64,000 nucleotides of DNA from Prorocentrum cordatum (GCA_963575745.1 CAUYUJ010014751.1:210125-274124), one strand, 5' to 3'. Positions 11,301 through 21,907 are shown, numbered from the stretch's first letter. A program made the numbers and translations. The notes: generated from the sequence alone by a model not told the origin.

Positions 11301-11611
11301 TCCCCTTCTGGAGAGCTAGCTCCTGGCCCATCGACGACATCAGGATCCTGATGCTAGGCGCGCGCCCTGCAGTTTCGACACCGAGTACGTTGGCGGATGA
11401 GAGCCCTCGTGGATGGGGGAAGCCTCGCCAGCGCCGCCGCGGGGGGGTGCTACCCCTCGGTTCTCGGGACCCTCCCCCCCCGGCCGGGAGCTCGGAACCC
11501 GGAGCCATTATAGGGAGCCCCCCCCCCAGTTCGAACCCGGGGAGGGGACCCCAAGGGCGGCCACCAGAAAGAGCTTCTGCATGTGAGCACGCCTTGCCTC
11601 GATCGTTGCAA

Positions 11612-11760
11612 TCGGACCTGGGCCAGAAGAACATCCCTCAAGAACATGACACCCTCCGTCGACCAACAAAAGTACGGAACATCCAGGGGTGCCCTTCCCA
11701 GGGTGCACGAGAACATCCAACAAACGCGAAGAGCACTGGCGTACCCTCCCCGAGCCGACC
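11612..11760. repeat. Dispersed repeat D, copy 2
   Basis: Homologous to 7497-7644 in the same orientation, ending TACCCTCCCCGAGCCGACC. The surrounding 11761-12151 has no recognisable gene and includes a TCC array at 11927-12060. Confidence 0.6.
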
Positions 11761-12151
11761 ACGATTGTTACTCGAGCCATCCCACCCTCCCTCGTGAGCC
11801 CCAGGCGGCGGTGGTCGAGCGGCCTCCCCCGAGAACCACCTGGCGAACCCGAGCAGCTTGCGCCTGTCGACCACGCGGCCCGAGCGCACACCGTTGACCT
11901 GCGCTGGATTGCGCGGGCACGGCCCCTCTCTCTCTCTCTCCTCCTCCTTGTCCTTCCCCTCCTCCTTCCTCTTCTCCTCCTCCTCCTCCTCCTCCTCCTT
12001 CCCCTCCTCCTTCATCTCCTCCTCCTCCTCCGCCTCCTTTCTCTCCTCTGCTCCTTGTCCTTGTGAATGAGCCCTCACTGTCGCACCCGGAGGCCAGTCG
12101 CAAGGGCTGGCTGGGCGTTTCGCCCGAGACCTCCTTACCAATAATGGGCCT

Positions 12152-12524
12152 CAAACTTGAAAGCTGGCAACAGCTTCGCAAACGGGGGGCGGGTGGCTTC
12201 CAACATTTGGCACTCGCCTTGGCGCTGCATGCGTTCGTCTCAAGCATGTGCAAGATTTTCTCGGATTGAGGGCGGCTCGTATTCAAATTGTGGCTCTCGC
12301 CTCAGCGCCGCGCGCGCATTCTCTGTACTTGTTGATACGAGCTTCGCGGATTGAGGGCGCGTCGTTTTCAACATGTGGCCCTCGCGAGCGCCGCGCGCAT
12401 TCGTTTTCAAACAACTGGCAAGAGCTTCGCAGATGGAGGGCGGGTCGCTTCCAACATGTGGCTCCTCGCCTTAGCGGCTTCGCGCCGCGCGCACTCGTTT
12501 CAAACAGTTGCAAGAGTTTCACGG
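12152..12524. repeat. Tandem array, unit about 85 bp, left of the DIRS-like element
   Basis: About four to five degenerate copies of a unit containing GAGCTTCGCAGATGGAGGGC, CTTCCAACATGTGGC, TCGCCTCAGCGCCGCGCGCA and TCAAACAACTGGC. The array stops at TTTCACGG near 12524. Homologous units resume at about 21076 (GAGTGAGGGCGGCTC), on the other side of the retroelement. Confidence 0.75.
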
Positions 12525-12896
12525 GGTGGGTGAAGGGGCCCTGGGACACACACATAAATGTTTCTCTTACTATTTGGGATCCCCTCTTGTTTTGTGCCAC
12601 GCCGCTTCCACCAGGGTATTGTCGAGCGGGGCCTCGCGGGCCCACCAGCGGGGCGGCTGAGCCCCATTGAACTCACCGCCCCGTGTTGCCTCTCGCCAGC
12701 GCCGCCAGCACCGCGCGGCCGAGCTTCTCCCAGGGCGAGGTCTGGCCGAACGAGGCCTATGGCCCCAGGACTCCTCCGCGGAAAACCAGGGCCCCTCGAA
12801 ACGGCCGCCAGCGGCCACCAGGAAAACCCGGGCGCCACGATGAGGCAAGACGAGGCCGAGAGGACCCAAGAGCTCTTCCACGTCTCCCCACCTGGT

Positions 12897-13900
12897 TCAC
12901 CGCCTTGAAACCACCGCAGTGGGGGAGGCCACATCGTAGGCCAGCAAGCTCCCAAGAAACCTCCATCTTTCGAGGGTTGATTGCGAAGCGCGCAATTCTG
13001 AGAGAACCTGCTGGCCTTCTGTAAGGTATATACGAGCCGTCGCCGTGTCTTGCCAACGCCCTCTCTCTAGAGTGGCAGGCATATTACGAGTGCGACGGAA
13101 GAGCGATGTGCCCCCCCCTCTTCTTAGACTGTATGGCTTGAATTGAAATTGCTGGCAACCGATGGCAGCACACAGCTGCTCAAATATACGTCTGAAATCA
13201 CCAATTGAAGATGACAGTATCAGTTGGTCTGACGGAACATGTCGTAATAAGTGCGATATCAGCTGTGTCACCGAGGCATCCTCAATCACGACTGTCTCCT
13301 GTCGATGAAATCGCAGGCCACTTTTTGTGATTGGCAGCACCACAACTATTCTAGCGCGAGCCTCGTCGATGGCGACTTGCCAGCGTCGCAAGGTCATCAT
13401 CTCGGTGGTCCTCAGGAAGGCTGCGAAGCCGAGGGCCAGCAGCGCCGCGACGTCGTTGCGGCCCCAGCCACGCGCGGTGGCAGCCAGCGCCGTCAACACG
13501 ATGTCAGGCATCGGAAGCACTCGCTGCGGCAGCTCTAGTCTCTGCCAAGCACGAAGTAGCCTCCATGACGCTGGCAGGATGCGCTTCTTGCGCAAAAAGA
13601 ACTGGACGGCTGACAAAGTTTTCCCTGCCACGCCCTGAGGATGCCCTTCGGTCCAGAGCCACTCGATCCAGTCGGCCGCCAGCAGATCCAGTTGATCAAT
13701 GTGGTCGGCGCCCCCAGACCAAGAAAGGCCTCTCATAGTAACCCAATCTGAAAAAGTGTCTCACTGCATTCTGATATACCTCCAGGGTCCGTGGCTGCAC
13801 CAGATTGTGTGATAGGCGACCCACCACGGCCCGAAGCTGACGACGCGTAGCCTGATCCTGCGCTGCTCTGACTCTGTGTTGAACTCGACCTGGCATGAAG
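12897..13900 (-). pseudogene. Tyrosine recombinase of the DIRS-like element
   Basis: This would catalyse insertion of the circular cDNA. The N-terminal helical domain (13900-13700, containing TLEVYQNAVRHFF) is in one frame. The catalytic domain (13736-12897) is in another, so a frameshift near 13720 splits the gene. The catalytic signature is visible: first Arg in TTEMMTLRRW, the YSLRRGGGT box (the second catalytic Arg with Tyr where His is common), and the nucleophile Tyr in WQDTATARIYL. The order and spacing fit the recombinases of DIRS/Ngaro-type retroelements rather than a bacterial integrase. Confidence 0.75.
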
Positions 13901-14971
13901 TCAACTAGGAGCCGCAGCCGCCCCCCTCGACGGATTGTCCGCGGGGTTGCGGTCAGTCTCCGTGTAGCCATACACGGGACGGGCAAGAGCAGCCAAGATC
14001 AAGGCACCAATGCGTCGAACGGTAACATGCAGCAAGTGAGATGATGATCGGCCTCTGGTAATGACTCCGAGACCAGCTTGAGAATCCATCAGATGACAAA
14101 AGCGGGTGCGTAAATGTTGAGAGGATCTGAAGCGCCATCGCATGGCTCCCAGAGTGGCTCTCACTTCAAGGTCCGTGATGTGGGACGGGTGCTTCCAGTC
14201 CCAGATGGCGGTGGCCTTCCATGGCCAGCGTGCCACACTGACTGGTCGCCTGGGCCACAGATCAGGCCGCATCGCCTCGAACGTGTCAAGCCTGATGTCG
14301 CTGCCTCTGGCCTCGGCACGGCGGGCCAGCTCTTCCACGATGATGATGCTGGGGTCCAGCGCGGCATCCTCACTCTCGAGATCGTGCTGGCGCACCAAGA
14401 CACCGTCGTCGCAATCCATCTGGTCCATGCTGACTGTGGCATCGGCGATGGTGGCGCCACCTCCAGTCTCACGCATCTGCCTGACGGAGGGGATCTCGGT
14501 CAGGTAGCCTGCTCTCTGAGCCCAGTGGGCCAGCACCCAGGCGACAACCACACACTGAAAACTGTTCCCAAGCAGAGCGCACCGGCAACGCTCCAGATCA
14601 GCTTTCTCAAGCTTGCGCGCTCTAGTCACTCGTGCCGTGATCGTGTGCCCTGGAAGGAAGTCGAGCAGCAGCTCTCTCTCGACACTCGAGGGGGGCCTTC
14701 GGCTGCCGTCAGGCTCCTCGATGCAGTTGATGTCCTGGAACTGGTAGGGCGCGTAGCAGTAGTTGAACCTGCGCCAACGCTCGACTTCATGACTTGCACA
14801 CTTGTCGAGACCTGACGGGAATTGACCTGGAGCACGACGAGGAACACAGCGCAGGAAGGTGGGCAGGCGGAAGTCCTCCTGAACGTCACCCTGCCACTGA
14901 AGCCCAGCGGCCAGCCAGCGTTCAACTGGACCGGGCCCGTCCGGGATCACGACGTGCTTCACCGAGTCCAT
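13901..14971 (-). pseudogene. C-terminal part of C5-methyltransferase plus RNase H (356 codons)
   Basis: The first part carries the target-recognition end of a cytosine-5 methyltransferase (CASHEVERWRRFNYCYAPYQ, then RRPPSSVERELLLDFLPGHT) and motif X (LLGNSFQCVVVAWVLAHW). The last 90 residues are RNase H: ITDLEVRATLGAMRWR with the catalytic Glu, FCHLMDSQAGLGVI with the catalytic Asp, and ETDRNPADNPSR at the end. The RNase H beginning (VTVSDVSMQRGAVC) lies upstream of the methyltransferase, so the methyltransferase is inserted into the RNase H domain. This is the layout I recall for dinoflagellate retroelement polyproteins. The stop comes just before the recombinase frame. Confidence 0.75.
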
Positions 14972-14977
14972 GACAAA

Positions 14978-15788
14978 CTACTCGCCCTGCCATGGCGTCA
15001 ACAGCTCCTCCTTGATCCAATACAAGCGATCACGCTGGCAGTGTGTGACATCACCCGCTGAGATGCACACAGGTTCGCATTCCAGGGAATGTGACATCAA
15101 CTGTCGCGGTTCCGAGTCCATTGAGGCCACGTTCTCAACCAGGGACAGCACCGTGCAGAAATCACCCAGCGCCTCGCGCAGAAGAGACACAATGCGGCTT
15201 ATCTCGTAGAACAGACGTGACCGTCTCCCTTGAAGGCCAGTGCGCTCAGCGTTGATGCGGGACAGGTCGCTGCCAGGCTGGGCTACTGGCCACCACTAGT
15301 ATCCATTTCACATGCGGAACTCGTTCACGGATGGCCACCGCCTCGGCGAACCCAAAGGAGCAGACGTCGCCGACTTCCAGCACGTCCGGCCATGCATACT
15401 TGGTCACTCGCTTCGCCTCGGCGTCGATCTCGGCGGACACGAACAGCGCGGGAGTGAGCCCCAACAGGTCCAGGGCGCGGCGAGCCCCACCAATGCCGTC
15501 GAACAAGGACAGGAGCACCACCTCGTCGCGGAAGTCAGTCACCAGCCTTCGGCTGGCCGCTCTCGCAGCGGCCACTCCATCAGGCCGAATGCGAACAGCT
15601 CGACACACGGCTCCACGCTGCATGCTGACATCCGAGACCGTCACCAGCCCGCTGATCGGCACGCGCAGGTCGCAGCGAAGTAAAGGGAGCAACGTTAAGG
15701 CCGACACCAGCTCCTCGCGCACCTTACGCGGCACCTTCGCATCACCACGCAACTTCACTAAGAATCGCCACAAGTGGGTGAAGCACAT
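14978..15788 (-). pseudogene. RT connection region and N-terminal half of a C5-methyltransferase
   Basis: Residues 1-70 of the 15788-15246 frame match the region after the RT thumb and the first RNase H strand (ISGLVTVSDVSMQRG). Then comes methyltransferase motif I, VVLLSLFDGIGGARRALDLL (about 15512-15450), the SAM-binding loop. The frame then breaks. Motif IV, which should read PCQ, is SPAWQR in one frame and QPGSDLS in the other, so the catalytic Cys is missing. The second frame (15190-14978) resumes with SRINAERTGLQG upstream, the ENV motif (LVENVASM) and the QRDRLYW motif. The enzyme would methylate cytosine in DNA, but this copy is dead. Confidence 0.7.
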
Positions 15789-16165
15789 CTGCTTCGCGCC
15801 TGAACAGGAGGCACCGAACCCATCGGCCCGCCAGGATCTGCATCCACTTCTGAGTCGCTGTGGGCCTTTGCAGAGTCGCCAGCCAAGGTGAGGGAGATCA
15901 ACCGTCGCACGAACTCTGCGGGCGGCCCGATGGTGCCGCGCTCCCCATCGATCGCCTCCCCGAAGGACTGCGTCGTGGTCTCGCGGATGACGGCCTTGTT
16001 CTCGCTTCTTGGCACGTTGAAGTGCTCATACCTCCGACGGGCCAGATCGACCGCCTCGCTGATCACCTCCTCCTGCAGGGACTTGGCGTGCCACCAGTCG
16101 GTGATCTCCAGCACGTCCAAGTTGTCGATGTAACCTGCCAGGCCCTCCAGAGGGCTGGCGTGTTG
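15758..16165 (-). pseudogene. Second half of RT palm and thumb (motif C)
   Basis: The frame begins where the DUF4326-like frame is lost and carries GLAGYIDNLDVLEIT. This is RT motif C with YIDN in place of YVDD, a variant typical of this retroelement family. A helical thumb segment follows (AVDLARRRYEHFNVPRSENKAVI). It belongs to the same polyprotein as the upstream RT half; a frame change near 16160 separates them. Confidence 0.65.
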
Positions 16166-18117
16166 AGGCGCTCCAACCACTTCGCGATCAGAACATCGCC
16201 GTGGCAGGCCTGGTGCTCCTTGCAGTGGCAAAGCAGCCGAACATCACTCAGAGAAGATAAGTCGGCCAGAAGGTCGGGCGACTTCTCCAGGTGCTCTGCG
16301 AATAGCTCGATGGCCCGCCTCCTGTCCAGACCATCCCGAATGCGGAACGGGTTGCCCCACTTCGATGGAGCAAGCTGTAGTGGGCTGGAGCCGCGCCCGA
16401 TGTAGATCGTCCGCTTGTCGTCATCATAAGTGCGGCCGACCTCGCCACGGACAGGAGCCACTCCTGAGATGTGAGAGCCACCTCGGCGAGCAGGAGGAAT
16501 AGGAGCGTCCTTGCGCAGCTCCTCCGACGCCGAGAGTTGCCGTAGCTCAGGATGCCGGGCTCGAAGAAGGCGACGGTGGATGTGCTGAATCACTCCGGTG
16601 GCCGACATCCATCCCATGGGTTCGACGGCGGCGGCCAGGTATATCATGCCCTTGCCTGAAAGCCCAGCGACGCACCTCCTCGCGGGCTTTGAGATGGCCA
16701 TGTATTTCAGCCGCACATCGCCGAGGCTGTACACGTAGAAGCAGCACTTTAGATCCTCCGCACTCCAGAGCATCACCTCTCCAGACCTGAGGATCACGCT
16801 CTTCCACTTGTCGCTGTGGGGCAGCATCGGCATGTCGCCCTCGATAGTATTCTGGATGAAGTTGGAGGGGATGATGTTCATCACCAGCCGCTGCGGCCCC
16901 TCGCCCTTCAAGTGGGATCCCTTCTTCGCGCCGAACATGCCCCCCACCAACTTTCGCCCTTGAACCTCCACGATGTCCTCGTACTCAATCGTCTTGAGAA
17001 TCCCCCTCTCGAGTAGGTCGCCAGCGATGAGCTCCCATTCCTCGTTCGAGGCCCAGACCTTCGGAGTGGGGGGCAAGCTGCCAAGCTCCGACTCGTCCTT
17101 CAGGATCAGACCTGGGTCGGAGAGGGCAGCTCTGATCCAACCCTCTGTCGCATCAACGGCCCTCACGGCCGCGCACGCCTCTCGAGGAGGCAGGGCTTCG
17201 AGCAAACGATCACGGTCAAGGGGCTCGGCAGGGAACACCTCCTCGCCGTCGTAGGAAGTGGCGGCGGAGCAAAGGTCGGCGTCCCAGTCGATGTCAGGGA
17301 TCAGGCCAGCGCACTGCTCACGAAAGACTCTGACCTCATAGAGAAGATTATCGAGGGCCTTGCGCTGAGTGGCGCTTGGAGGGCCGTGAGGCGCATGGAC
17401 CCAACTGCGAGTGTAGTGAAAGTTGAGACCTGACACGATACAATGTAGCCAATCTAACTCCTCAGGCTTCGCAGCTGCCAGCTCTTGACCGTCCTCACGA
17501 ATGTCTCCGCGACGCCGAGGAGCAGCCAACCCATGAGACACGATCGGGGGCGGGAGAAGATCCCGACGCTCTCGCCGACCTTTCGGTGACGGAAGCGGAT
17601 CCCCATAGACTGCATCATATTCGGAAACCAGCGAAGCCGTCGAAGGAGTGCGTAAAGAAGCCGGGTGTGAGATACCATCGCATTCAGAAGTAACGTCAGC
17701 TTTACCAAATGACTGATTGACTGAATTGCCAGTGGATGTACGTAAAGAAGCCAAATGTGAAGAGTCGCCTGTCTCGCCGTGGGCCGCCTCAGAGGCAGAC
17801 CCAGCACCCCCAGTAGCGGTGGCCAGGGTAGGCGACGGCGACCTCGAACGATGCAATGCGGACTTACGTTCAGTGCCGGGGTGTAGCGCAGGAAGTAGCC
17901 GCGACAGTAGCGTGGTGCCGAAGTTCTCAACGGATGAACTGGGCAGCGCACAGGGCAAGGAACATAAATTCTCGGAGACATCCTTTGTGTCGCAAGCGAC
18001 AGTGTGCTCCGCGTCATGCAAGGAGTCAAGACAAGATGACCTCTGGGATGAGATCTCCGACTCCTGATCATCGATTGGATTGTCATTCTTCTCAGACTCA
18101 GACGGAACAACCATCAT
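16166..18117 (-). pseudogene. ORF2 N-terminus: RT palm first half with embedded DUF4326-like domain
   Basis: ORF2 probably starts at the double ATG at 18117 (MMVVPSESEK), 11 nt after the gag stop. About 330 residues of Ser-rich and uncharacterised sequence come first. RT follows: KGEGPQRLVMNIIPSNFIQ, MLWSAEDLKCCFYVYSL (motif A) and VEPMGWMSATGVIQHIHR (motif B area), about 17000-16560. Between motifs B and C lies TIYIGRG, SKWGNPFRIRDG, LLCHCKEHQACHGDVLIAKWL (16430-16165). The GNPF, CHC and CHGD elements are those of DUF4326, whose function is unknown. The frame then runs out of phase. Confidence 0.65.
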
Positions 18118-18128
18118 GTCCGTGGGAG

Positions 18129-20775
18129 CTAGGCGCGCTGCTTGCCCTTGCTCTTGCCCTTCGACTTGCCCTTGGAGCCGGGACCCTGCCACCTGTCCGT
18201 GTCCGACTTGCCGCCGCCCTTGCCTTTCTTGAACTTCGGCTTGCCCGAGCTCGTGGTCTTCGCCTTCTCGCCCTTGCGCTGCGGCGAAGGCGAACCTGGG
18301 TGGCTCCTCGGCGCTGGTGGCTGCTGCAGTCCGCCTTGCTCGACCTGATCGGCGAAGTGCACGCGCCTCACTGGTGGCGCTGGCCGCGTCTCCCTTCCAG
18401 CAGGTGGGCGCAGGATCGGTCGGCGATCGGGGCCAGGGCTCACGGCGCCGCGCGCGGCGGCGGCTGGTGACCCTGGGGCGCCAGGCGCGGGAGGATGCGA
18501 AGCTGCGGGGCTGGCCGACTGCTGCGCCTGCCCTCCTCCGTGAGCTGCTGGTGCTGCAGCTTGCTTCTTCGCGGCGGCAGCCTGCCTCCGCTCCTTCCTC
18601 CAGCGCGTCTTTCGTGATGCCTTCGCGCGCTCCACCATGCTGCTGGACTTGTTGGTCGTCGGGTTTGAAGAGAGGATGCCAGGGGTCGGAGATGGCCTCC
18701 GAGAGGGCGGCGCCCGAGGCTGTCCGCTGCCCTCTCGGCCTGACCCCTATCCTGCGCCACCTCCCTTCTTGGCCTTCGCCACGCTCTCGGCCAGGCCAAA
18801 CGTCCTCTTGCGCTTGCTCACGGCGTCGTGCACCTCCTCCTGGCGAGCGAGACCCACGCCCAGGTCGTCGCACAGCTCGAGATGCTGGGCCACCTGCCAG
18901 TGGCCGTCCTTGGTAGCCTGCTCGATCGCCTTCAGCCTCTGCATCAAGAGATCGCCCAGGTGATCCAACTCTCCTCTGAGCAGCGCGTCGAGACACTCGC
19001 CGACAGTTCGCATCTCGCGAACATTTCCCACCCCCATCTCGCTCTGCGGGTGGTGACCGTGCCAGACGCTCGCGATGTACTGCACCACCGTCGCCGCCAG
19101 CTCGTCCAGGCCCTTGTCGGTGTCCGCCCCGCCACGCCGTGCAAGCTAGCGCTTGATCTGATCCATTCCGCTCGACAGGAGAGCTCCTGGAGCGGCGTGG
19201 GCAAGATGAGCTATCCTGCGGCCTGGGTCGACGTGGGGGGCGCCGTCAAAAACTGAGCCATCGGAGCTGCTGTCGTCACCGGCGCGTCGTGTCCGCCTCC
19301 TCTCGCGACGACCCACTCGACGACCGCCAAGAGCCTGCTCAGCACGCTCCGCGAGGGCCTCACCTATCCCACGCTTGCGATGCAAGCGTAGGCGCAATTC
19401 AGCTACCTTCTTCTTCAGCTCCTCGGGGGTAGGCTCCGAGCCAGCCACGGCACCTCCAGCGGCAGCTCCAGGCGGGCCAGCACCTCCGACGGATCCGCCA
19501 GGGAGGCCAGCGGCTGTCTGCCCCCCCAGCGGCTCCACGACTGGCCAGCAGCGCCTGAGCCCACGGCTCAGTCACCCCCGTGGAGCTTCGCATGCGGTAG
19601 GTCTCCACGTGCAGCACGGAGCGCTGAGGCCAATGCACCAGCCCTGAGCACACGTTGGCCTGCTGGGTGCACAGGTGCAGCACCGCGCCACCGAGGTGAT
19701 TGAAGCTCCCCGACAACGTCGGCCACAAGGCGGCATTGCTGCAGCCCAGGAAAGACGCCTCCACGAAGACGCCCATGCCGTCGCCAGGCCACACACTCTG
19801 GATGCTGAACAGCGCCGTGCCGACAGCGCTTCCGAAACTGTCCAGGGTCACGCACTCCAGCAACCCTCCTGGCGACAGCCCAAGCCGCTGGTACGCCATC
19901 GGCGACGAAGGGCCGTGCACCCAGGGTCCTGCTCCTCCTGGCGGTGCCGATAGGTCGAAGCCACAGCCTCCTGGAGGCCCAACTCCACCACCAGCTGCAG
20001 GCACCCAGCCCAGCAGGCCACCAGCACCTGGGGCTGCCCCTGCACCTGCGGGCACGCCTCCGGCTCCACCGCCGAAAACGCCACCAGCAGCCGGGGCCCA
20101 AGCACCAGCGCCGCCGTGACCTCCGACGCCGAGAGCACCTCCTCCCAGTCCAGGAACAGCTCCAATGGGAGGTCCTGCCACGCCGCCAGCTCCACCAATC
20201 ACGGCGGCTGCTCCACCTGCCAGAGGGGGAGGCACGAGTCCGCCCAGCGGGCCTCCTCCACAGGCAGCGCCAGCCATCCCGGGCGGACCTCCGCCTCCAA
20301 CTGCCACCATGCCTGCAACCGCTCCGACTCCCGCGGGTGGTCCACCGCAGCCACCCGCCAGTACTCCAGGAGCACCTCCAGCCTGCACATCCGCGCCAGC
20401 GGCTCCTCCTCCTGGCGGGCCATCGGCGACAGGAGCTGCTGCGGCTCCTCCGTCGGCACCGTCCGCTGCGGCTGCGGCGGCTGCACCGCGACCACCTCCA
20501 CGGGGCCGAGCCGCCACACCTCCGCGGCCTCGAGCGCCTGCAGCAGCCGCGGCCGCACGCGCTCGCCTGCCGCCCGCAGCCCCGCGTGCAGCGGCCGCGC
20601 GTCCTCCGCGGGCTCCACCGGCGCCTCGCCCGTCTCCGCGACCGCCGCGACCGCGGTTGCCTCCGCGGCCTCCTGGGGGCGCGGGCAGCGCGGCCGCTGC
20701 GCCTGCGGGCAGCGCGGCGAAGCCGCCAGCGGCGCAGCCGCCAGCGGCGCCGCCCGCGGCGGCCGCCGCCATCAC
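18129..20775 (-). pseudogene. Gag-like ORF1 of the DIRS-like element
   Basis: The N-terminal 270 residues are Gly/Ala/Pro-rich and low complexity. A globular segment follows (MAYQRLGLSPGGLLECVTLD to SVLHVETYRMRS, about 19900-19590). The frame then shifts near 19530 at a run of seven C. It continues with a coiled-coil-like segment (EELKKKVAELRLRLHRKR, about 19420), an in-frame TAG at 19146, a helical gag-like segment (LLRGELDHLGDLLMQRLKAI, about 18980) and a second in-frame TAG at 18747. The C-terminus is Lys/Gly/Ser-rich, ending KGKQRA at 18129, as in nucleic-acid-binding gag tails. No CCHC knuckle was seen. It is broken, so the copy is inactive. Confidence 0.55.
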
Positions 20776-20821
20776 ATGGCCGAGCCGCCGCGCCTGCGGC
20801 AGGCGGCGCCCCTGCGGCTGA

Positions 20822-21075
20822 GGTCTCCCCCTGACCTCAGGCTTTCAACACAAAAAGCCTGCGGCGAGGCGGCATCGCGGCGCACGCACAGGAGAGAGGG
20901 ACCCCATAGGAGAAACAATCAACATGTTCTAACATGAGTTTCTACACACAAATAGCAAGATTCCCTACATTTTGCCATATTTCTGGGTTTTTGTCTTCCC
21001 CCCCGCGCCCAATGTTTCCCAGTATTTTCTGGGGACTCGACGATGAATTGCCCCTGTGTTTTTGTTCCCCCTCCT
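20822..21075. repeat. Terminal non-coding region of the DIRS-like element
   Basis: It contains AT-rich sequence (TTTCTACACACAAATAGCAA, TTTCTGGGTTTTTGTCTTCC, TTTCTGGGGACTCGACGATG) ending TTGTTCCCCCTCCT. The same two blocks recur separately at 40240-40320 and 41255-41328, which shows that another copy of this terminus was once there. The left end at 12525-12560 (GGGGCCCTGGGACACACAC) also resembles 40210-40235. Confidence 0.55.
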
Positions 21076-21245
21076 GAGTGAGGGCGGCTCGATTTCAAAG
21101 TGCGTTTCCTGCCTCAGCGCCGCGCTCCTGCGTTCTGAAAACTGACAAGGGCTTCACGGATGCAAGGGGGCTCCTTTTCAATCTGTGGCAGTTTGGTTCA
21201 GCGCCGCGTACAGTCGCTTGAAGCCTTACAAGAGCGTAATTCTTT
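21076..21245. repeat. Continuation of the 85-bp tandem array, right of the DIRS-like element
   Basis: Two degenerate units (GAGTGAGGGCGGCTC, CCTCAGCGCCGCGCTCCTGC, GGGCTTCACGGATGCAAGGG) match the array at 12152-12524. 21246-21566 is unique-looking DNA with no recognised gene. Confidence 0.65.
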
Positions 21246-21566
21246 CCAGTGCGCAGTTTACCAAGAAAAAAAGGTGCTCGGGAACGGCTCAGGATTGTCA
21301 GGGCGCAGCAGTTAAGTTGATTCGCGGTGTTGGAGTCCCGGGAATGGTGTTCCAACAGGAATCAGGGCCGTCACAACGCAACATTCGAGTTGCCTCGTGG
21401 CGCTGGATTCCTGAAAAGGGTGTTTTGGCACGCTGCAGGATTTTCACGCGGCTGTTCTCCAACGGGGCACTTCCCTCAGTGGACATGCACCCCTGTAGGG
21501 ACCCAGGAAGAGGGAGCCTGGAGGGTGTATTCCAACATCGTTGGTGAGTCTTGGGTTTGCACTGGT

Positions 21567-21738
21567 CCTCCTCCTCCTCCTCATCTTCTTTTCTCTCCTC
21601 CTCCTCCGACCTCGTCCTTCCTCCTCCTCCTCCTCCTCCTCCCGCTTCTCGATGAGGTCTGCGGAGGGCGGGGACCAGGATGGGGAGAGAAGGAGAGGGA
21701 AGGAGGAGTAGGAGGAGGAGGAGGAGGAGGAAGAGGGG
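21567..21738. repeat. TCC then GGA trinucleotide array
   Basis: TCC repeats (21567-21650), a short unique spacer, then GGA repeats (21700-21738). The GGA block ends two bases before an exact spliced-leader sequence, so it marks the insertion point of LINE-1. Confidence 0.85.
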
Positions 21739-21739
21739 G

Positions 21740-21761
21740 TCCGTAGCCATTTTGGCTCAAG
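21740..21761 (+). other. Dinoflagellate spliced-leader exon sequence (22 nt)
   Basis: Bases 21740-21761 match the dinoflagellate SL (DCCGUAGCCAUUUUGGCUCAAG) at all 22 positions, with T at the variable first base; the core here is CCGTAGCCATTTTGGCTCAA. In dinoflagellates the SL is added to mRNAs by trans-splicing. Here it is genomic, at the start of a LINE. An SL RNA gene is less likely: the downstream sequence is a decayed second SL and the LINE, not an SL RNA intron with an Sm site. Confidence 0.92.
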
Positions 21762-21762
21762 G

Positions 21763-21784
21763 TCCGTAGCGTAGTGGCTCAGTG
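21763..21784 (+). other. Decayed second (relict) spliced leader
   Basis: Directly after the intact SL comes TCCGTAGCGTAGTGGCTCAG, which matches the SL at both ends (TCCGTAGC and TGGCTCA) but has a changed centre. Such SL plus relict-SL tandems are the signature of mRNAs that were reverse transcribed, re-inserted, transcribed and trans-spliced again. Confidence 0.7.
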
Positions 21785-21907
21785 ACCTTGGCTTTTTGGC
21801 GCGGGGGTTCTGCGGCCCCGCTCTCGCACCAATGTCTTCAGATACCGCGCTGAGGTTTCCCTCGCTGCCGCTGCCTGACACTCGTCTCGTTACCTCTTAC
21901 TGGGCCC

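Larger units (their letters stand above)
12525..21075 (-). mobile_element. DIRS-like tyrosine-recombinase retrotransposon, decayed
   Basis: About 8.5 kb on the minus strand, in order: gag (20775-18129), RT (17450-15790, split by a DUF4326-like insert), C5-methyltransferase (about 15520-14540), RNase H (about 14165-13920) and tyrosine recombinase (about 13900-12897). This is the order known for dinoflagellate methyltransferase-carrying tyrosine-recombinase retroelements. There are no LTRs and no integrase or endonuclease. Several frameshifts and in-frame stops show it is inactive. The boundaries are inferred from the interrupted tandem array on each side; no target duplication is evident, as expected for recombinase-mediated insertion. 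Confidence 0.75.

Noticed and set aside
21740-21761. An SL RNA gene
   Set aside because: After the SL there is a decayed second SL and LINE coding sequence rather than an SL RNA intron with an Sm-binding site; no tandem SL RNA repeat unit is present.
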